A DNA stretch of 62,339 nt from CAYOHG01 sp964465125. Its GTDB lineage: Bacteria > Planctomycetota > Phycisphaerae > UBA1845 > Fen-1342. Positions within the stretch are counted from its first letter, which is position 1, and the number at the start of each line of letters is the position of its first letter. Where the stretch lies: positions 1 through 62,339 of the forward strand of contig CAYXIO010000021.1 in NCBI GenBank assembly GCA_964465125.1, written 5' to 3'. A program made the translations under genes and the position numbers. The notes under the pieces are model-generated. The model ran no database searches. It worked only from the letters and a program-made list of their open reading frames with translations, and was not told the DNA's origin. Positions 8,372-17,911 of this stretch are shown here, piece after piece.

Positions 8372-9799
8372 GTGCAGAGCTCGTGGGACAGCACGATCGT
8401 CCCCGATTCCGCTGGAGTTATGGGAATCGCGGCGTCCGCCGAGAGCGGTTACGAATCCGCCTGGCTCGACGGACAGGCCGGGCATGACTCGCTGACTCGC
8501 TCCGCGCGGCACAGCTTAATCGCAATCCGCCCGCTCGCCGTCCTTGAACAAACTGCTGACCAGCTCGCCACGGTTCGAATGGGCGGCAAGTTGCATTCCT
8601 CGGCCCCCTCCGCTTGGGAGCTCCTCCGGAGCTTCAGCGCCGAGCTCGGCCCGTTCCCCCCCGCGCCCACACCGCTCGCGCCGGGCTGGATCGGATACGT
8701 CGGGTTCGAGGCGGCATCACAGCTCGAACAACGCGTGCCGGCGCGGCGCGGGGGGTTTGCCCTGCCCGTAGTCCGCCTGGCGCTGTTCGACGCGGCCCTC
8801 GTGCTCGATGCACAGCAGCGTTCGTCGCGATTCGTCACTTGCCGCGGAGTCCGCGAGCGGCTCGGCCTGCCGCCTCGCACGTCGGATGACGATCGAGGCG
8901 ATCTGGAGCGGTTGTGCCCCCCTGCTTCGTCGCATCGCGCCGCCGAGCCCGCGCGATCGCTGCGGTTTCTTCAGACGCGCCGGGAATACCTGCGGCGCAT
9001 CGAGCGCATCCGCGAGTACATCGCCGCCGGTGACGTCTACCAGGTGAACTACGCTCAAGCCGTCGCCGTCGAGCTCGGCTGCGACCCCGTCTCCGCGTAC
9101 TTGCGGCTGCGCGAGGCCAACCCGGCACCGTACGGGGCGCTGTTGCGCTGGCCCAAAGCGGCAGTGGCCTCGGTTTCGCCGGAGCTGCTCCTGGAGGTGC
9201 ATGGCGGCGTTGCGCGCACGCGGCCGATCAAGGGCACGCGGCCGCGCGGTCGCGATCCCGCCGCCGATGCGGCCTCACGGCGCGCGTTGCTCGATTCACG
9301 CAAGGACGCCGCCGAGCTGGCCATGATCGTCGACCTGCATCGCAACGATCTCGGGCGCGTTTGCGAATACGGGAGCGTCGAAGTCGTCGCAGCCCGCGCG
9401 ATCGAGACGCATCCCACGATCCACCATACGGTCGCCGAAATCGCCGGCCGGCTCCGCCCCGAGTGCGACGCCCTCGACGCGCTGCGCGCGTGCTTTCCGG
9501 CCGGCTCGATCAGCGGCGTTCCCAAGATTCGCGCCTTGCAGATCATTCACGAACTCGAGCCCGTGCCGCGCGGCGTGTACACGGGCGCCATCGGCGTGCT
9601 CGGGCTGGACGGCAGCGCCACGTTCAACGTCGCCATACGGACATTGCAGATTCACGGAAACATCGCGACACTGCACGCGGGCGGCGGAATCGTCGCGGAC
9701 TCGGACCCGCTCGCGGAGTACGAGGAGACGTTCGCCAAGATGCGCGGCATCCTGCGCGGGCTGGGCGTCGAAGCGGCCATCGGCGACGCTCCGGAGTAG
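8372..9799 (+). CDS. pabB: Aminodeoxychorismate synthase component I (or anthranilate synthase I homologue)
   Basis: Chorismate-using enzyme of folate synthesis. PIKGT (residues 285-289, with K287) is the PabB form of the motif where TrpE has PIAGT. ELAMIVDLHRNDLGR, GSISGVPKIRALQII and GGGIVADSDPLAEYEETFAK are the conserved catalytic and Mg-binding segments. I placed the start at GTG 8372, which has AAGGAG (8357-8362) nine bases upstream, giving 475 aa. It is followed at once by a pabC-like gene. No glutamine amidotransferase (pabA) is in the window, so ammonia supply must come from elsewhere. Confidence 0.9.
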   Translation: MQSSWDSTIVPDSAGVMGIAASAESGYESAWLDGQAGHDSLTRSARHSLIAIRPLAVLEQTADQLATVRMGGKLHSSAPSAWELLRSFSAELGPFPPAPTPLAPGWIGYVGFEAASQLEQRVPARRGGFALPVVRLALFDAALVLDAQQRSSRFVTCRGVRERLGLPPRTSDDDRGDLERLCPPASSHRAAEPARSLRFLQTRREYLRRIERIREYIAAGDVYQVNYAQAVAVELGCDPVSAYLRLREANPAPYGALLRWPKAAVASVSPELLLEVHGGVARTRPIKGTRPRGRDPAADAASRRALLDSRKDAAELAMIVDLHRNDLGRVCEYGSVEVVAARAIETHPTIHHTVAEIAGRLRPECDALDALRACFPAGSISGVPKIRALQIIHELEPVPRGVYTGAIGVLGLDGSATFNVAIRTLQIHGNIATLHAGGGIVADSDPLAEYEETFAKMRGILRGLGVEAAIGDAPE

Positions 9800-9802
9800 C
9801 GC

Positions 9803-10669
9803 ATGCGCGAGTGGGTTTGTCTGAATGGTGAGCTGCTGCCGGCCGAGGAAGCGCGCATCAGCGTCTTCGACTCGGGCTTCTTGCAGGGCGTGGGGCTGTT
9901 CGAGACCATGCGCGGCTACCAGGGCCGCGTCTTTCGACTCGAAGCCCACCTCCGCCGCCTGATTCGGTCCGCGCGGACGATGGGCTGGACGGTGCTGCCA
10001 GAGGAAGAGCTGCTGCGCGATCACGTCGAGCGCGCCCTGGGCGCAAGCGAGTCCGACGACGCGCGCGTTCGCCTGACCGTCACCACCGGCAGCCTGCGCG
10101 CGTCGGAAGACGTGCCGCCGCAGCTCACCGTCGTCGCGTCGGCCTCGCCCGGGGCGGCGTATCCGGAAGTCTGCTACAGCAAGGGCGTGACCGTAACGGT
10201 GGCCAACTCCCGACAGCCGAGCCTCGACATGACTTGCGGGCATAAGACCACCAGCTACTTCTCGCGCCTGGGCGCGCTGCGGCAGACGCACCAGCAGGGC
10301 GCCTTCGAGTGCCTGTGGTTCACGTACGACCGCCGCCTCGCCGAGGGTGCGATCTCGAACGTCTTTCTCGTTCGCAAGGACGAGCTGCTGACGCCGCCGC
10401 TGGATACGCCGGTGCTGCCGGGCATCACGCGCGCGGTTGTGATCGAGCAGGCGGCGCAGCTTGGCGTTCCGGTTCGCGAGACCGCGCTCTCGATCGACGA
10501 CCTGCTCTCGGCCGACGAAGTCATCCTGACCAACAGCCTCATGGAGCTCGTTCCCGCCGTGCGCATCGAGCGCGAGCCGGTCGGGCTGGAGAAGCCGGGC
10601 GACGTATTCCTGCAACTGCTCCAGGCCTATCGGCAGGCCGTCGCGCAGGAGTGCGTCGATGAGGGCTAG
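9803..10669 (+). CDS. pabC: Class IV aminotransferase-fold enzyme, probable aminodeoxychorismate lyase
   Basis: PLP enzyme that would release pyruvate from aminodeoxychorismate to give p-aminobenzoate. The PLP lysine is K148 in TCGHKTTSYFSRL. EGAISNVFLV and GITRAVVIEQA are the family phosphate-binding blocks, and ADEVILTNSLMELVPA is typical. 288 aa. Branched-chain or D-amino-acid aminotransferases share this fold, so the assignment rests mainly on lying 3 bp after pabB. It overlaps the next gene by 11 bases. Confidence 0.8.
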   Translation: MREWVCLNGELLPAEEARISVFDSGFLQGVGLFETMRGYQGRVFRLEAHLRRLIRSARTMGWTVLPEEELLRDHVERALGASESDDARVRLTVTTGSLRASEDVPPQLTVVASASPGAAYPEVCYSKGVTVTVANSRQPSLDMTCGHKTTSYFSRLGALRQTHQQGAFECLWFTYDRRLAEGAISNVFLVRKDELLTPPLDTPVLPGITRAVVIEQAAQLGVPVRETALSIDDLLSADEVILTNSLMELVPAVRIEREPVGLEKPGDVFLQLLQAYRQAVAQECVDEG

Positions 10670-11861
10670 CGCCAGGCGAACCGCGCGATCAGCGCGCGGC
10701 ACCCCGTCCCCCGCACCCACGACGCGCGCGCTGCTCGCGGCGATCGAGCAGATCGCCCCGCTCACCGCCGCCGCCGACTGGGACAACGTCGGCCTGTTGG
10801 CCGGCGCTCCCGAGTGGCCTGCCAGACGCATCCTCGCGGCGATCGACCTGACCGACGACGTGGCCCGCGAAGCGCTGCGGCGGCGCTGTGACGCGCTGCT
10901 GCTCTACCATCCTCCCATCTTCAAGGGCATTCGCACGATCAGCGCCAGGGCTGACGCGCCCACGACGCTGCTCGCGGAGTTGCTCGCGGCACGCATCGCG
11001 ATCGTGGCCGTGCATACGGCGCTCGACGCGGCGGCCGGCGGAACCAACGACGTCCTGCTCGACGCATTCCCGATTCGCGCGCGGTTCCCGTTGCAACCTG
11101 CGGGAACGTCCGCCGCACAGTTCAAGCTGGTCGTCTTCGCGCCGCAGCGGGAAGTGCGCGCGCTGCGCGCGGCGCTCAGCGCCGCGGGCGCGGGCGTCAT
11201 CGGGCAGTATTCCGAGTGCAGCTTCGCGCTGGACGGCCGCGGCACCTTCCGCGGAAGCGAGTCGTCGCGGCCGACGATCGGGCGCCACATGCAGCTCGAG
11301 GAGATTGACGAAACGCGCCTGGAAATGCGCGTGCCGCGCGCCTTGCTCGGCTCCGCGGTGCGCGCCCTGTACGCGACCCACAGCTACGAGGAACCGGCCT
11401 TCGATCTCTACCCGCTGCACGAGCTGGACGGCCGCGGACAGGTCGGCCTGGGGCGGGTGGGGCTGCTGGAAAGGCCTATCGACGGACGAAAACTGATCGC
11501 CGCGCTGAGCCGCATCGCCGAGCTGTCGCTGGCCACCGTGGTCGGTTCGCTCGCGCGGCGATTCGAGTCGATTACCGCGGCGGCGGGATCGTTCGGCGAG
11601 CGGGCGTTCAGCGACCCCGCCTCGCTCGTGATCACCGGCGAGCTCAAGCATCACGAGGCGCTGCGATTGCGAAAGCGCGGCATCAGCGCGATCTGCCTGG
11701 GTCATTGCAGCAGCGAGCGGCCCGCCCTGCGTGCGCTGGCGGATCGGCTGAGGCGAGCGCTGCGCGGCGCACGAGTTGACCTGGCACGCTCCGATCGCCC
11801 CCCGTTCATTCCCCTATCGAGCCGGGTGGGCAGCGGACCGAAGCGACCATCGACGCATTGA
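10659..11861 (+). CDS. NIF3-like dinuclear metal-centre protein
   Basis: GTP cyclohydrolase I type 2/NIF3 family, function still unsettled. Conserved parts: DWDNVGLLAG, YHPPIFKGIRTI, HTALDAAAGGTND, TGELKHHEALRL and GHCSSERPAL. The second half of the usual HH pair is kept but the first is Tyr (YHPP), which matches the form I recall for the eukaryotic NIF3L1 protein. At 400 aa it has the PII-like middle insertion seen in YqfO. The N-terminus (RASARRTARSARGTPSP) is basic and may be over-long; later in-frame starts are possible. It is co-directional and overlapping with pabC and the PPIase gene. Confidence 0.85.
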   Translation: MRASARRTARSARGTPSPAPTTRALLAAIEQIAPLTAAADWDNVGLLAGAPEWPARRILAAIDLTDDVAREALRRRCDALLLYHPPIFKGIRTISARADAPTTLLAELLAARIAIVAVHTALDAAAGGTNDVLLDAFPIRARFPLQPAGTSAAQFKLVVFAPQREVRALRAALSAAGAGVIGQYSECSFALDGRGTFRGSESSRPTIGRHMQLEEIDETRLEMRVPRALLGSAVRALYATHSYEEPAFDLYPLHELDGRGQVGLGRVGLLERPIDGRKLIAALSRIAELSLATVVGSLARRFESITAAAGSFGERAFSDPASLVITGELKHHEALRLRKRGISAICLGHCSSERPALRALADRLRRALRGARVDLARSDRPPFIPLSSRVGSGPKRPSTH

Positions 11862-11875
11862 ACTGGAGTGTACGC

Positions 11876-12874
11876 ATGCCGGCCTTTCGTTCGCTGAGAC
11901 AGGCAGTCCCCCTTATCCCCGCGATGCTCGTGCCGGCCCTGCTGGCCGCCGCGCCTCAACCGCGCGCGTTCGCCGGCGACGGCGACGCCGTGGCCACGGT
12001 CAACGGCGACTCGATCGCGCGGGCGGACCTCGTCAACGTGCTGCTTGAAGCGCGCGGGCTGGAGATCATGCAGCAGTTGATCGTGCTCCAGCTCGCCCGG
12101 CAGGAATCGCGCCGCGCCGGCGTGTCGGTCGGCGACGCCGACATCCAGGCCGAGTACCGCTCCGCGCTGGACAGCATCGCACAGAACGCCGGCCTTAGCG
12201 GCGAGGACGCCAGCGAGGCGAACAAACGCGCCGCGCTCGAAAACGTCCTGAAGGAAAAGCACATCTCGATGGCCGAGTTCATGATCGGCATGGAGCGCAA
12301 CGCGCACTTGCGAAAAGTCGTCGAGCGCTCCTTCAAGGTCGACGAGCCGACCCTGCGCGAGGAGTTCGCCCGGACCTGCGGCGAACGCGTCGTCGTGCGG
12401 CACATCCAGATCGCCGCGAGCGACCGCGCCACGCTCGCCGAAGTGCAGCGCCAACTCGCCGCCGGGGCCGATTTCGCCGCCGTCGCCGCCCAGCTCAGCC
12501 AGAACCCCGAAACCGCGCCGCGCGGCGGCCTCATGGAACCGTTTACGTTCGTCGACCCCTACGACCCGCCGAGAATCCCGGCGGCGATGCGCGAGCTGGC
12601 ATTCTCGCTGAAGGCCGACGAGGTTTCCAATCCGCTGCGGCTCGACCAGATGATCCACGTCCTCAAGCTCGACCACCGCATCGCGCCCGAAAACGCGCGC
12701 TTCGAGGACGTGCGCGGCGAGGTCGAGCGCAAGCTGCGCGAGCGAGTGCTGCCCCAGCAGATGGAGAAGCTCGCGATCGACCTGTTCCAGAAGGCCAGCG
12801 TGCGCGTGCTCGATTCGAGCCTGCGCGAGAAATACGAGAAGTTCATGAGCGCGCGCGCGAAGCCGTCGCCGTAG
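11876..12874 (+). CDS. SurA/PpiC-type peptidyl-prolyl isomerase, exported
   Basis: 332 aa envelope chaperone. Signal peptide (LIPAMLVPALLAAAPQPRAFA), a SurA-like N-terminal helical region (AVATVNGDSIARADLVNVLL) and one parvulin domain around residues 160-260 (VRHIQIAASDRATLAEVQ, GADFAAVAAQLSQNPETAPRGG). It presumably assists folding of exported proteins. ATG 11876 was chosen because GGAG lies eight bases upstream; a TTG at 11858 overlaps the previous gene and is the alternative. It closes the pabB-pabC-nif3 run. Confidence 0.85.
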   Translation: MPAFRSLRQAVPLIPAMLVPALLAAAPQPRAFAGDGDAVATVNGDSIARADLVNVLLEARGLEIMQQLIVLQLARQESRRAGVSVGDADIQAEYRSALDSIAQNAGLSGEDASEANKRAALENVLKEKHISMAEFMIGMERNAHLRKVVERSFKVDEPTLREEFARTCGERVVVRHIQIAASDRATLAEVQRQLAAGADFAAVAAQLSQNPETAPRGGLMEPFTFVDPYDPPRIPAAMRELAFSLKADEVSNPLRLDQMIHVLKLDHRIAPENARFEDVRGEVERKLRERVLPQQMEKLAIDLFQKASVRVLDSSLREKYEKFMSARAKPSP

Positions 12875-12909
12875 ACCGCGCGTCCGGCCTCGCACCCGCT
12901 CAAATTCCA

Positions 12910-12938
12910 TCGAAAATCGAATGCGCCTCCGCTAGGAT
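12910..12938 (+). promoter_or_regulatory. Weak promoter candidate before the beta-helix gene
   Basis: TCGAAA (12910-12915), 17-nt spacer, TAGGAT (12933-12938). Each box matches the sigma70 consensus at four of six positions. Confidence 0.25.
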
Positions 12939-13031
12939 GTTTTCGTTCGTCGGCGGGGTGACGAATTCGGGCGTCTGCTGCCCCAAACGGGGGCGTCTTC
13001 CAACTCAAGAGACTACGGGAGGGTCAGAACC

Positions 13032-14189
13032 ATGAAGCGATCGTGCGCCGCGGTCGGGCTTTGCGTCTCCGTCGTCGTCGCCGCGTCGGCGGCCACCATC
13101 CGGGTCCCACAGGATCAGCCCACGATTCAGGCCGGGATCAACGCGGCCAGCAACGGCGACATCGTTCTCGTCGCCGCCGGCACGTACACCGGCACCGGCA
13201 ACAAGAACCTGGATTTCGGGGGCAAGTCGATCGCGCTGGGCGGGGAGAACGGAGCCCCCGTGACGATTATCGACTGTCAGGGCAGCGGGCGCGGTCTGCT
13301 GTTTGACAGCGGCGAGACCGCGCAGGCTTCCGTGAACGGGTTTACGATCCGCAACGGCGTCGCGCCGGGGACGTTTCCGAACAACAGCGGCGGCGGCATC
13401 TACTGCAACGGCGGCTCGCCCACCATCGCCGGCTGCGTAATCGAGAACAACTCGGCCGGCTGGGGCGGCGGTGGCATTCATTGCAACAACGCCTCGCCGG
13501 TCATCCTGGACAATATCATTCAGAACAACACCGCCGGATACGCAGGCGGCATCGGCGTCGTCGCCGGAAACCCGCAGATCATCGGAAACACCATCGTCAG
13601 CAACCAGGGCGCACGCTTCGACGGCGGCGGGGTCTACCTCCGCAACTCGACCAGCGCCGAACTCGACGGCAACACCATCGCCGGAAATTTCTGCAACTGG
13701 AACGGCGGCGGCGTGTTCCTGATCGGCTCCTCACCGCTGATCACAAACAACGTCATTCTGGACAACCAGGCCGGCGACGACGGCGGCGGAATCTACTGCC
13801 AGAACTTCTCCTCCCCACGCATCGTCAACAACACCATCGCCGGCAACGGCGCCACTACCGGCGGCGCGATCGCCGCCCGGCTGGCCTGCTTCCCAACCGT
13901 GGCCAACAGCATCCTCTGGGACAACAGCCCCAACGAGATCACCACGCAGGCCTTCTCGGCGGTCGCAGCGACCTTCTGCGATATCCAGGGCGGGTTCGCC
14001 GGTCAGGGGAACATCAACGCCGATCCGTTGTTCGTCACCGCCGGTGACTATCACCTCGACAACATCAGCCCGTGCATCGGCGCCGGAAGCGTCGTCGCTG
14101 ACATGCCCGGCGTGGACATCGACGGTGACGCGCGACCGAATCCGCCCGGAAGCAACCCCGACATCGGCGCTGACGAAAACCCGAACTGA
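13032..14189 (+). CDS. Secreted right-handed parallel beta-helix protein
   Basis: 385 aa. Signal peptide MKRSCAAVGLCVSVVVAASA, then IRVPQDQPTIQAGINAASNG, the entry strand of DUF1565/PbH1 helices, then at least eight rungs of about 22-24 residues with N/G-rich turns (GGIYCNGGSPTIAGCVIENN, GGIHCNNASPVILDNIIQNN). It ends with DIDGDARPNPPGSNPDIGAD, the usual cap of planctomycete choice-of-anchor beta-helix proteins. Probably a surface carbohydrate-binding or degrading protein, but no catalytic residues can be assigned. GGGAGG precedes the ATG. Confidence 0.8.
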   Translation: MKRSCAAVGLCVSVVVAASAATIRVPQDQPTIQAGINAASNGDIVLVAAGTYTGTGNKNLDFGGKSIALGGENGAPVTIIDCQGSGRGLLFDSGETAQASVNGFTIRNGVAPGTFPNNSGGGIYCNGGSPTIAGCVIENNSAGWGGGGIHCNNASPVILDNIIQNNTAGYAGGIGVVAGNPQIIGNTIVSNQGARFDGGGVYLRNSTSAELDGNTIAGNFCNWNGGGVFLIGSSPLITNNVILDNQAGDDGGGIYCQNFSSPRIVNNTIAGNGATTGGAIAARLACFPTVANSILWDNSPNEITTQAFSAVAATFCDIQGGFAGQGNINADPLFVTAGDYHLDNISPCIGAGSVVADMPGVDIDGDARPNPPGSNPDIGADENPN

Positions 14190-14220
14190 GACGCGCCGAG
14201 CTTGTGAATAGATCCTCGCG

Positions 14221-14248
14221 GCCGGGCGGTGCAGGCGTTTCGCCCGGC
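14221..14248. terminator. Stem-loop between convergent beta-helix gene and nth
   Basis: GCCGGGCG (14221-14228) pairs with CGCCCGGC (14241-14248) over a 12-nt loop. It sits in the 139-bp gap between two genes that end facing each other. No T-tract. Confidence 0.4.
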
Positions 14249-14328
14249 TGCGGCGGCCCGAAGGGGGGTGCGGGCGTCTCGCCCCGTTGATCCGGGAAGA
14301 GACGGTCGTACCACCCGCCACGCGTGCC

Positions 14329-15123
14329 CTACCCGCGGCGTGCCTCGGCCGCCCTCCGAACTCGCGCCGCGCCGCGTTTCCCGCCCGCGGCGCTGCCTTT
14401 CGCCGCGAGCACGCCGGCCGATGGACACTCGCCGCGCAAAACGCAGCACGCGCACTTCGGTTGTCGCGCGATGCACACTCGCCGCCCGTGCCGAATCAGC
14501 GCGTGCGACAGGTACGTCCAGCGCTCGCGCGGAAAGAGCTCCATCAGCTCGTGCTCGATCCGAACGGCGTCCTTGTCGTCCTTCGCCTGCGTCAGCAGCC
14601 GCAGCCGCTGCGCGAGCCGCCCGACGTGCGTGTCGACGACGACGCCTTCGTTCTTGCGAAACCACGTGCCGAGCACGCAATTCGCCGTCTTGCGCGCCAC
14701 GCCCGGCAGCGTGAGCAGTTGCTCCATCGTGTCCGGCACCGTTCCGCCGAACTCGTCGACCAGCTTGCGTCCGAGCCCGATCAGGCTTTTGGTCTTATTG
14801 CGGAAGAAGCCGGTCGAGCGGATCAGGGCCTCCACCGCGGAGCTGTCCGCCGACGCAAAGGCCTTCGGACTCGGGAATTCGCGCATCAGCGAAGGCATGA
14901 CCTGGTTCACGCGCTCGTCGGTGCACTGCGCGGAGAGAATCGTCGCGACCAGCAGCTCGAACGCGCTGCCGTGGTCCAGGGCGCAGTCGGCGTCCGGGTA
15001 GAGTGCGCTCAGCCCGTCGAGAATCCGCGCGGCCCGCGCCCGCCGCGCCAAAGCGGATTCCTTCGACCGAACCGCTTTCGGGCGCGGGCGCGGTCGAGAG
15101 CGCTGCGGCGTCGTCCGACTCAT
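14329..15123 (-). CDS. nth: Endonuclease III (base-excision DNA glycosylase/AP lyase)
   Basis: Removes oxidised pyrimidines. Helix-hairpin-helix LPGVARKTANCVLG carries the catalytic lysine, and VVVDTHVGRLAQRL carries the catalytic aspartate. The C-terminal 4Fe-4S loop is C-x6-C-x2-C-x5-C (CIARQPKCACCVLRGEC). Basic extensions flank the core: about 25 residues in front and about 30 Ala/Arg/Gly-rich residues behind the cluster, making it 264 aa against about 211 in E. coli. Confidence 0.95.
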   Translation of the reverse strand: MSRTTPQRSRPRPRPKAVRSKESALARRARAARILDGLSALYPDADCALDHGSAFELLVATILSAQCTDERVNQVMPSLMREFPSPKAFASADSSAVEALIRSTGFFRNKTKSLIGLGRKLVDEFGGTVPDTMEQLLTLPGVARKTANCVLGTWFRKNEGVVVDTHVGRLAQRLRLLTQAKDDKDAVRIEHELMELFPRERWTYLSHALIRHGRRVCIARQPKCACCVLRGECPSAGVLAAKGSAAGGKRGAARVRRAAEARRG

Positions 15124-15185
15124 GCTGACCTCTCCTCGATGAAGCTCGGATTCTCTGGTGCGCCCAAAGCCGGCTGCACGGACAG

Positions 15186-16097
15186 CTATTGCGGCTCGTC
15201 GGGTCCGTCCGGCTGGGACGCCGGCGGCGGCGTATTCTCAACCGGCGCCTCGATCTGCCCGCCCACCGGAACGAGCATTTCACTTCGCGTCAGGTCGAGC
15301 GAGAAGCGCCCGCCGACGGATTCGGGCAACGCTCCGTCGGCCGGCCCCATGAACATCTCCTCGAACGGGTCCCAGGTGTAGCGTGCCAGTTCGCCGCGCG
15401 CCCGCGCCTCGGGATCGTCGTCCGGTTCGTCCTCGTCTGCGTCGCCGCGCGCCGGGGAGACACCCCGCGCGGCCGGATGCTCAATCGCAAGGTACGGAAA
15501 CTCGCCGCGCCACCGCAGACGAAAGCAAGCTCCCTTCAGCTCGCGCGACACGATGGCATCCACGCACCAGTCTCGCACTACGAGCACACCATCGGGCCGA
15601 ACGATCACGTGCGGAAAGACATCCGGGTCAGCGGAGACGTGCAGCACGCTGACCTCTTCCTCGACCCCGCTCCCCGGCGCCACGACCTCCCCATCCGATC
15701 GAATCAGCAGCGCCGCGCGCAGCGCCGCATCGCCCGACGCCGCGCTCGCCCCCAGACCGACCGCCCGAAAGGTGTCGTTCAGCCGCCGCACGCGAATTCG
15801 GGCAATCGCGTCGGGCAGCATCGGCCGCGGAATCGCCAGGGCGTGCACCTCCGCAAGCTCGACCAGCCGCACCGCCGCGTACGCTGCATCCGAATCGTCC
15901 TCGAGCCGCGTCAGCGCCTCTTCGCGCGACCAGCCCGCGGCCTGCTCCAGCCGCGCGACGATCTGCGGGTCGACGGCGGGCGCGCTGGCCGCGGCCGGGG
16001 CACTCGCCGGCGGCGGCGGCGCGGGCACCCGGTCACACGACGCCGCAAGCCCGGCCAGCAGCACCCCGACCCACGCAACGGACGATGGCGCGCGCAT
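15186..16097 (-). CDS. Predicted lipoprotein of unknown function
   Basis: 303 aa. N-terminal signal with lipobox LAASC (Cys 21), then a Pro/Ala-rich linker and a domain of about 200 residues with no family I recognise. The C-terminus is acidic and Pro-rich (ADEDEPDDDPEA, TPPPASQPDGPDEPQ). It probably sits on the outer leaflet of a membrane, facing the periplasm. Confidence 0.55.
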   Translation of the reverse strand: MRAPSSVAWVGVLLAGLAASCDRVPAPPPPASAPAAASAPAVDPQIVARLEQAAGWSREEALTRLEDDSDAAYAAVRLVELAEVHALAIPRPMLPDAIARIRVRRLNDTFRAVGLGASAASGDAALRAALLIRSDGEVVAPGSGVEEEVSVLHVSADPDVFPHVIVRPDGVLVVRDWCVDAIVSRELKGACFRLRWRGEFPYLAIEHPAARGVSPARGDADEDEPDDDPEARARGELARYTWDPFEEMFMGPADGALPESVGGRFSLDLTRSEMLVPVGGQIEAPVENTPPPASQPDGPDEPQ

Positions 16098-16117
16098 GGC
16101 CTTCCCGCTCGCGGCGT

Positions 16118-16486
16118 TCAGTGCTCCGCCGGCGACTTGCCTTCGCGGTCGAGCTCGTCGAGCAGGTCGACCGCCCGACGCAGATGCGGAATGACGATCG
16201 AGCCGCCGACGATCAGCCCGACGTTCAAGATCTCGAAGAGCTCCGCGTTGCTCGCGCCGAGCTCTTTGCAGCGGATGACGTGATAGGCGATGCAGTCGTC
16301 GCAGCGCAGCACCAGTGAGGCGGCCAGCCCGGCGAGCTCCTTCGTCCGCGCGTCGAGCGCGCCGGATTCGTAGGCCTTGGTATCAAGCGTGAAGAAGCGG
16401 TTGATGCCCAGGTGATTCTGCTCCAGGATGCGCTTGTTCATCCGCTCCCGAAACTCGCGAAACTGCTTCACGCGGCTTTCCATCAT
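16118..16486 (-). CDS. Carboxymuconolactone decarboxylase/AhpD-fold protein
   Basis: Small all-helical protein of about 122 aa with the redox motif CDDCIAYH (CxxC plus His), as in AhpD-like peroxidase partners. Flanking RTKELAGLAASLVLRC and ELGASNAELFEILNVGL are typical of the CMD fold. Probably a thiol-based antioxidant or peroxidase-related protein rather than a true decarboxylase. Start ATG 16486, with GGGAG five bases upstream; a second ATG follows immediately. Confidence 0.8.
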   Translation of the reverse strand: MMESRVKQFREFRERMNKRILEQNHLGINRFFTLDTKAYESGALDARTKELAGLAASLVLRCDDCIAYHVIRCKELGASNAELFEILNVGLIVGGSIVIPHLRRAVDLLDELDREGKSPAEH

Positions 16487-16568
16487 GTGCTCTCCCGCGT
16501 CCCGTCGCGGCGCGCGGATCCGGATCTGCGTCCGGAACAACCCCGCGTCGCGTCGACACGCAGCCCCG

Positions 16569-17798
16569 TCAGACTAGGTTCAGAATCTGCAATGCGTCCA
16601 GCAACTGCTTCCAGCGCTGCTCCAGCGTTCCGGTGTAACCCACCGAGATGCGAACGTACCCCGGCGAGATGCCCGCACGGGCCTTGTCCTCGGGATCCAG
16701 CTCGCTCGACGTCGACGTGGACGAGCACGACATCAGCGTTTCGAAATAGCCCAGGCTGACCGCCATGAACCCGAAGCGGTCCTTGTTCTGGAGAATCTCC
16801 ATGAACTCGTTGGCGCGACGCTCGTTGCCCAGGTCGACGCCCAGCACGCCGCCGTAGCCGAATTCCGGGTTGCGAATCCGGTTGAGCACTTCGTGCGTCC
16901 CGTGATCCGCCAGCCCCGGGTACACCACCGGAACGTTCAGCTCGCGCAGCCGCGTCGCGAACGTCATCGCCCGGCGGCTGTGCTCGATCATGCGCAGCCC
17001 CAGGTGCGGCAGACGCATGCTGATCTGAAAGGCGACGTTCGGCTCCATGGTCGGCCCCAGCAGCATCAACGAGCCGTGCTTTACGTCCATCAGCGACATG
17101 ATGAACTCGCCCGAGCCGCAGATCGCCCCGGCGATGTGGTCCGACGCGCCGTTGATGAACTTGGTCAGGCTGTGAACCACCACGTCCGCCCCGTGCTGCA
17201 CCGGCGAGACGATCAGCGGCGAGAACGTGTTGTCCACCACCAGCCGGGCGCCGTGGCGACGCGCGATCTGGGCCAGCTTCGGCAGGTCGGCGACTTCCAG
17301 CGTCGGGTTGGCGATCGTCTCAACGTAGAGCACGCGCGTCTTCGGCGTGAACGCGGCCTCGACCGCCTCGTGATCGGTCGCGTGCACGAAGGTGGTCTCG
17401 ATGCCCGCGCGTTCGGGCAGGTAGTGGTGCAGCAGCGCGTGCGTGCCGCCGTAGACCGTGTCGCTCGCGACGACGTGCTCGCCCTGCCGGCAAAGCTGGA
17501 GCATGGTCGCGGCAATCGCGCCCATGCCGCTGGCGGCGCAATACGCGGCCTGGGTGCCCTCGAGGGCCGCGAGCTGGCGGCCCAGCACGTAGACCGTGGG
17601 GTTGAAGTGTCTGCCGTAGAGGTAGCAGCCGCCGCCGGGCGCGTCGGGTCCGCGCAGCCCCTGGAAGATCTGCGGCATCACGTCCGCGTCCATGACGGTA
17701 AAGGTGGTGCTGGCTTCGATAGAGACGTTGACTCCGCCATGCTCACCGAACTCGTGCCGCATGTTGGCGAAGGACTCGACCGGATCAAAGGGAGGCAT
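16569..17798 (-). CDS. Cys/Met metabolism PLP-dependent enzyme (gamma-lyase/gamma-synthase family)
   Basis: 409 aa, fold-type I. PLP lysine in VVHSLTKFINGASDHIAG, phosphate loop in AASGMGAIAATMLQL, and cofactor Asp in LVVDNTFSPLI. The C-terminal SPGYVRISVGYTG is the carboxylate-binding Arg motif. It may be methionine gamma-lyase, cystathionine gamma-synthase or an O-acyl-homoserine sulfhydrylase; sequence alone does not decide. Where most members have GHSD after the PLP lysine this one has GASD. No sulfur-pathway neighbour helps. Confidence 0.85.
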   Translation of the reverse strand: MPPFDPVESFANMRHEFGEHGGVNVSIEASTTFTVMDADVMPQIFQGLRGPDAPGGGCYLYGRHFNPTVYVLGRQLAALEGTQAAYCAASGMGAIAATMLQLCRQGEHVVASDTVYGGTHALLHHYLPERAGIETTFVHATDHEAVEAAFTPKTRVLYVETIANPTLEVADLPKLAQIARRHGARLVVDNTFSPLIVSPVQHGADVVVHSLTKFINGASDHIAGAICGSGEFIMSLMDVKHGSLMLLGPTMEPNVAFQISMRLPHLGLRMIEHSRRAMTFATRLRELNVPVVYPGLADHGTHEVLNRIRNPEFGYGGVLGVDLGNERRANEFMEILQNKDRFGFMAVSLGYFETLMSCSSTSTSSELDPEDKARAGISPGYVRISVGYTGTLEQRWKQLLDALQILNLV

Positions 17799-17911
17799 GG
17801 GGTAGCTCCTGACGCCAAGGCCCGCGCGCCGGGCGGCGGCCCGGACCGGGTCGCTCCATTCTACATCGAGCCGGGCCGATGCGCAGGGGGGGGACAGGCG
17901 CCGCCGACCGC

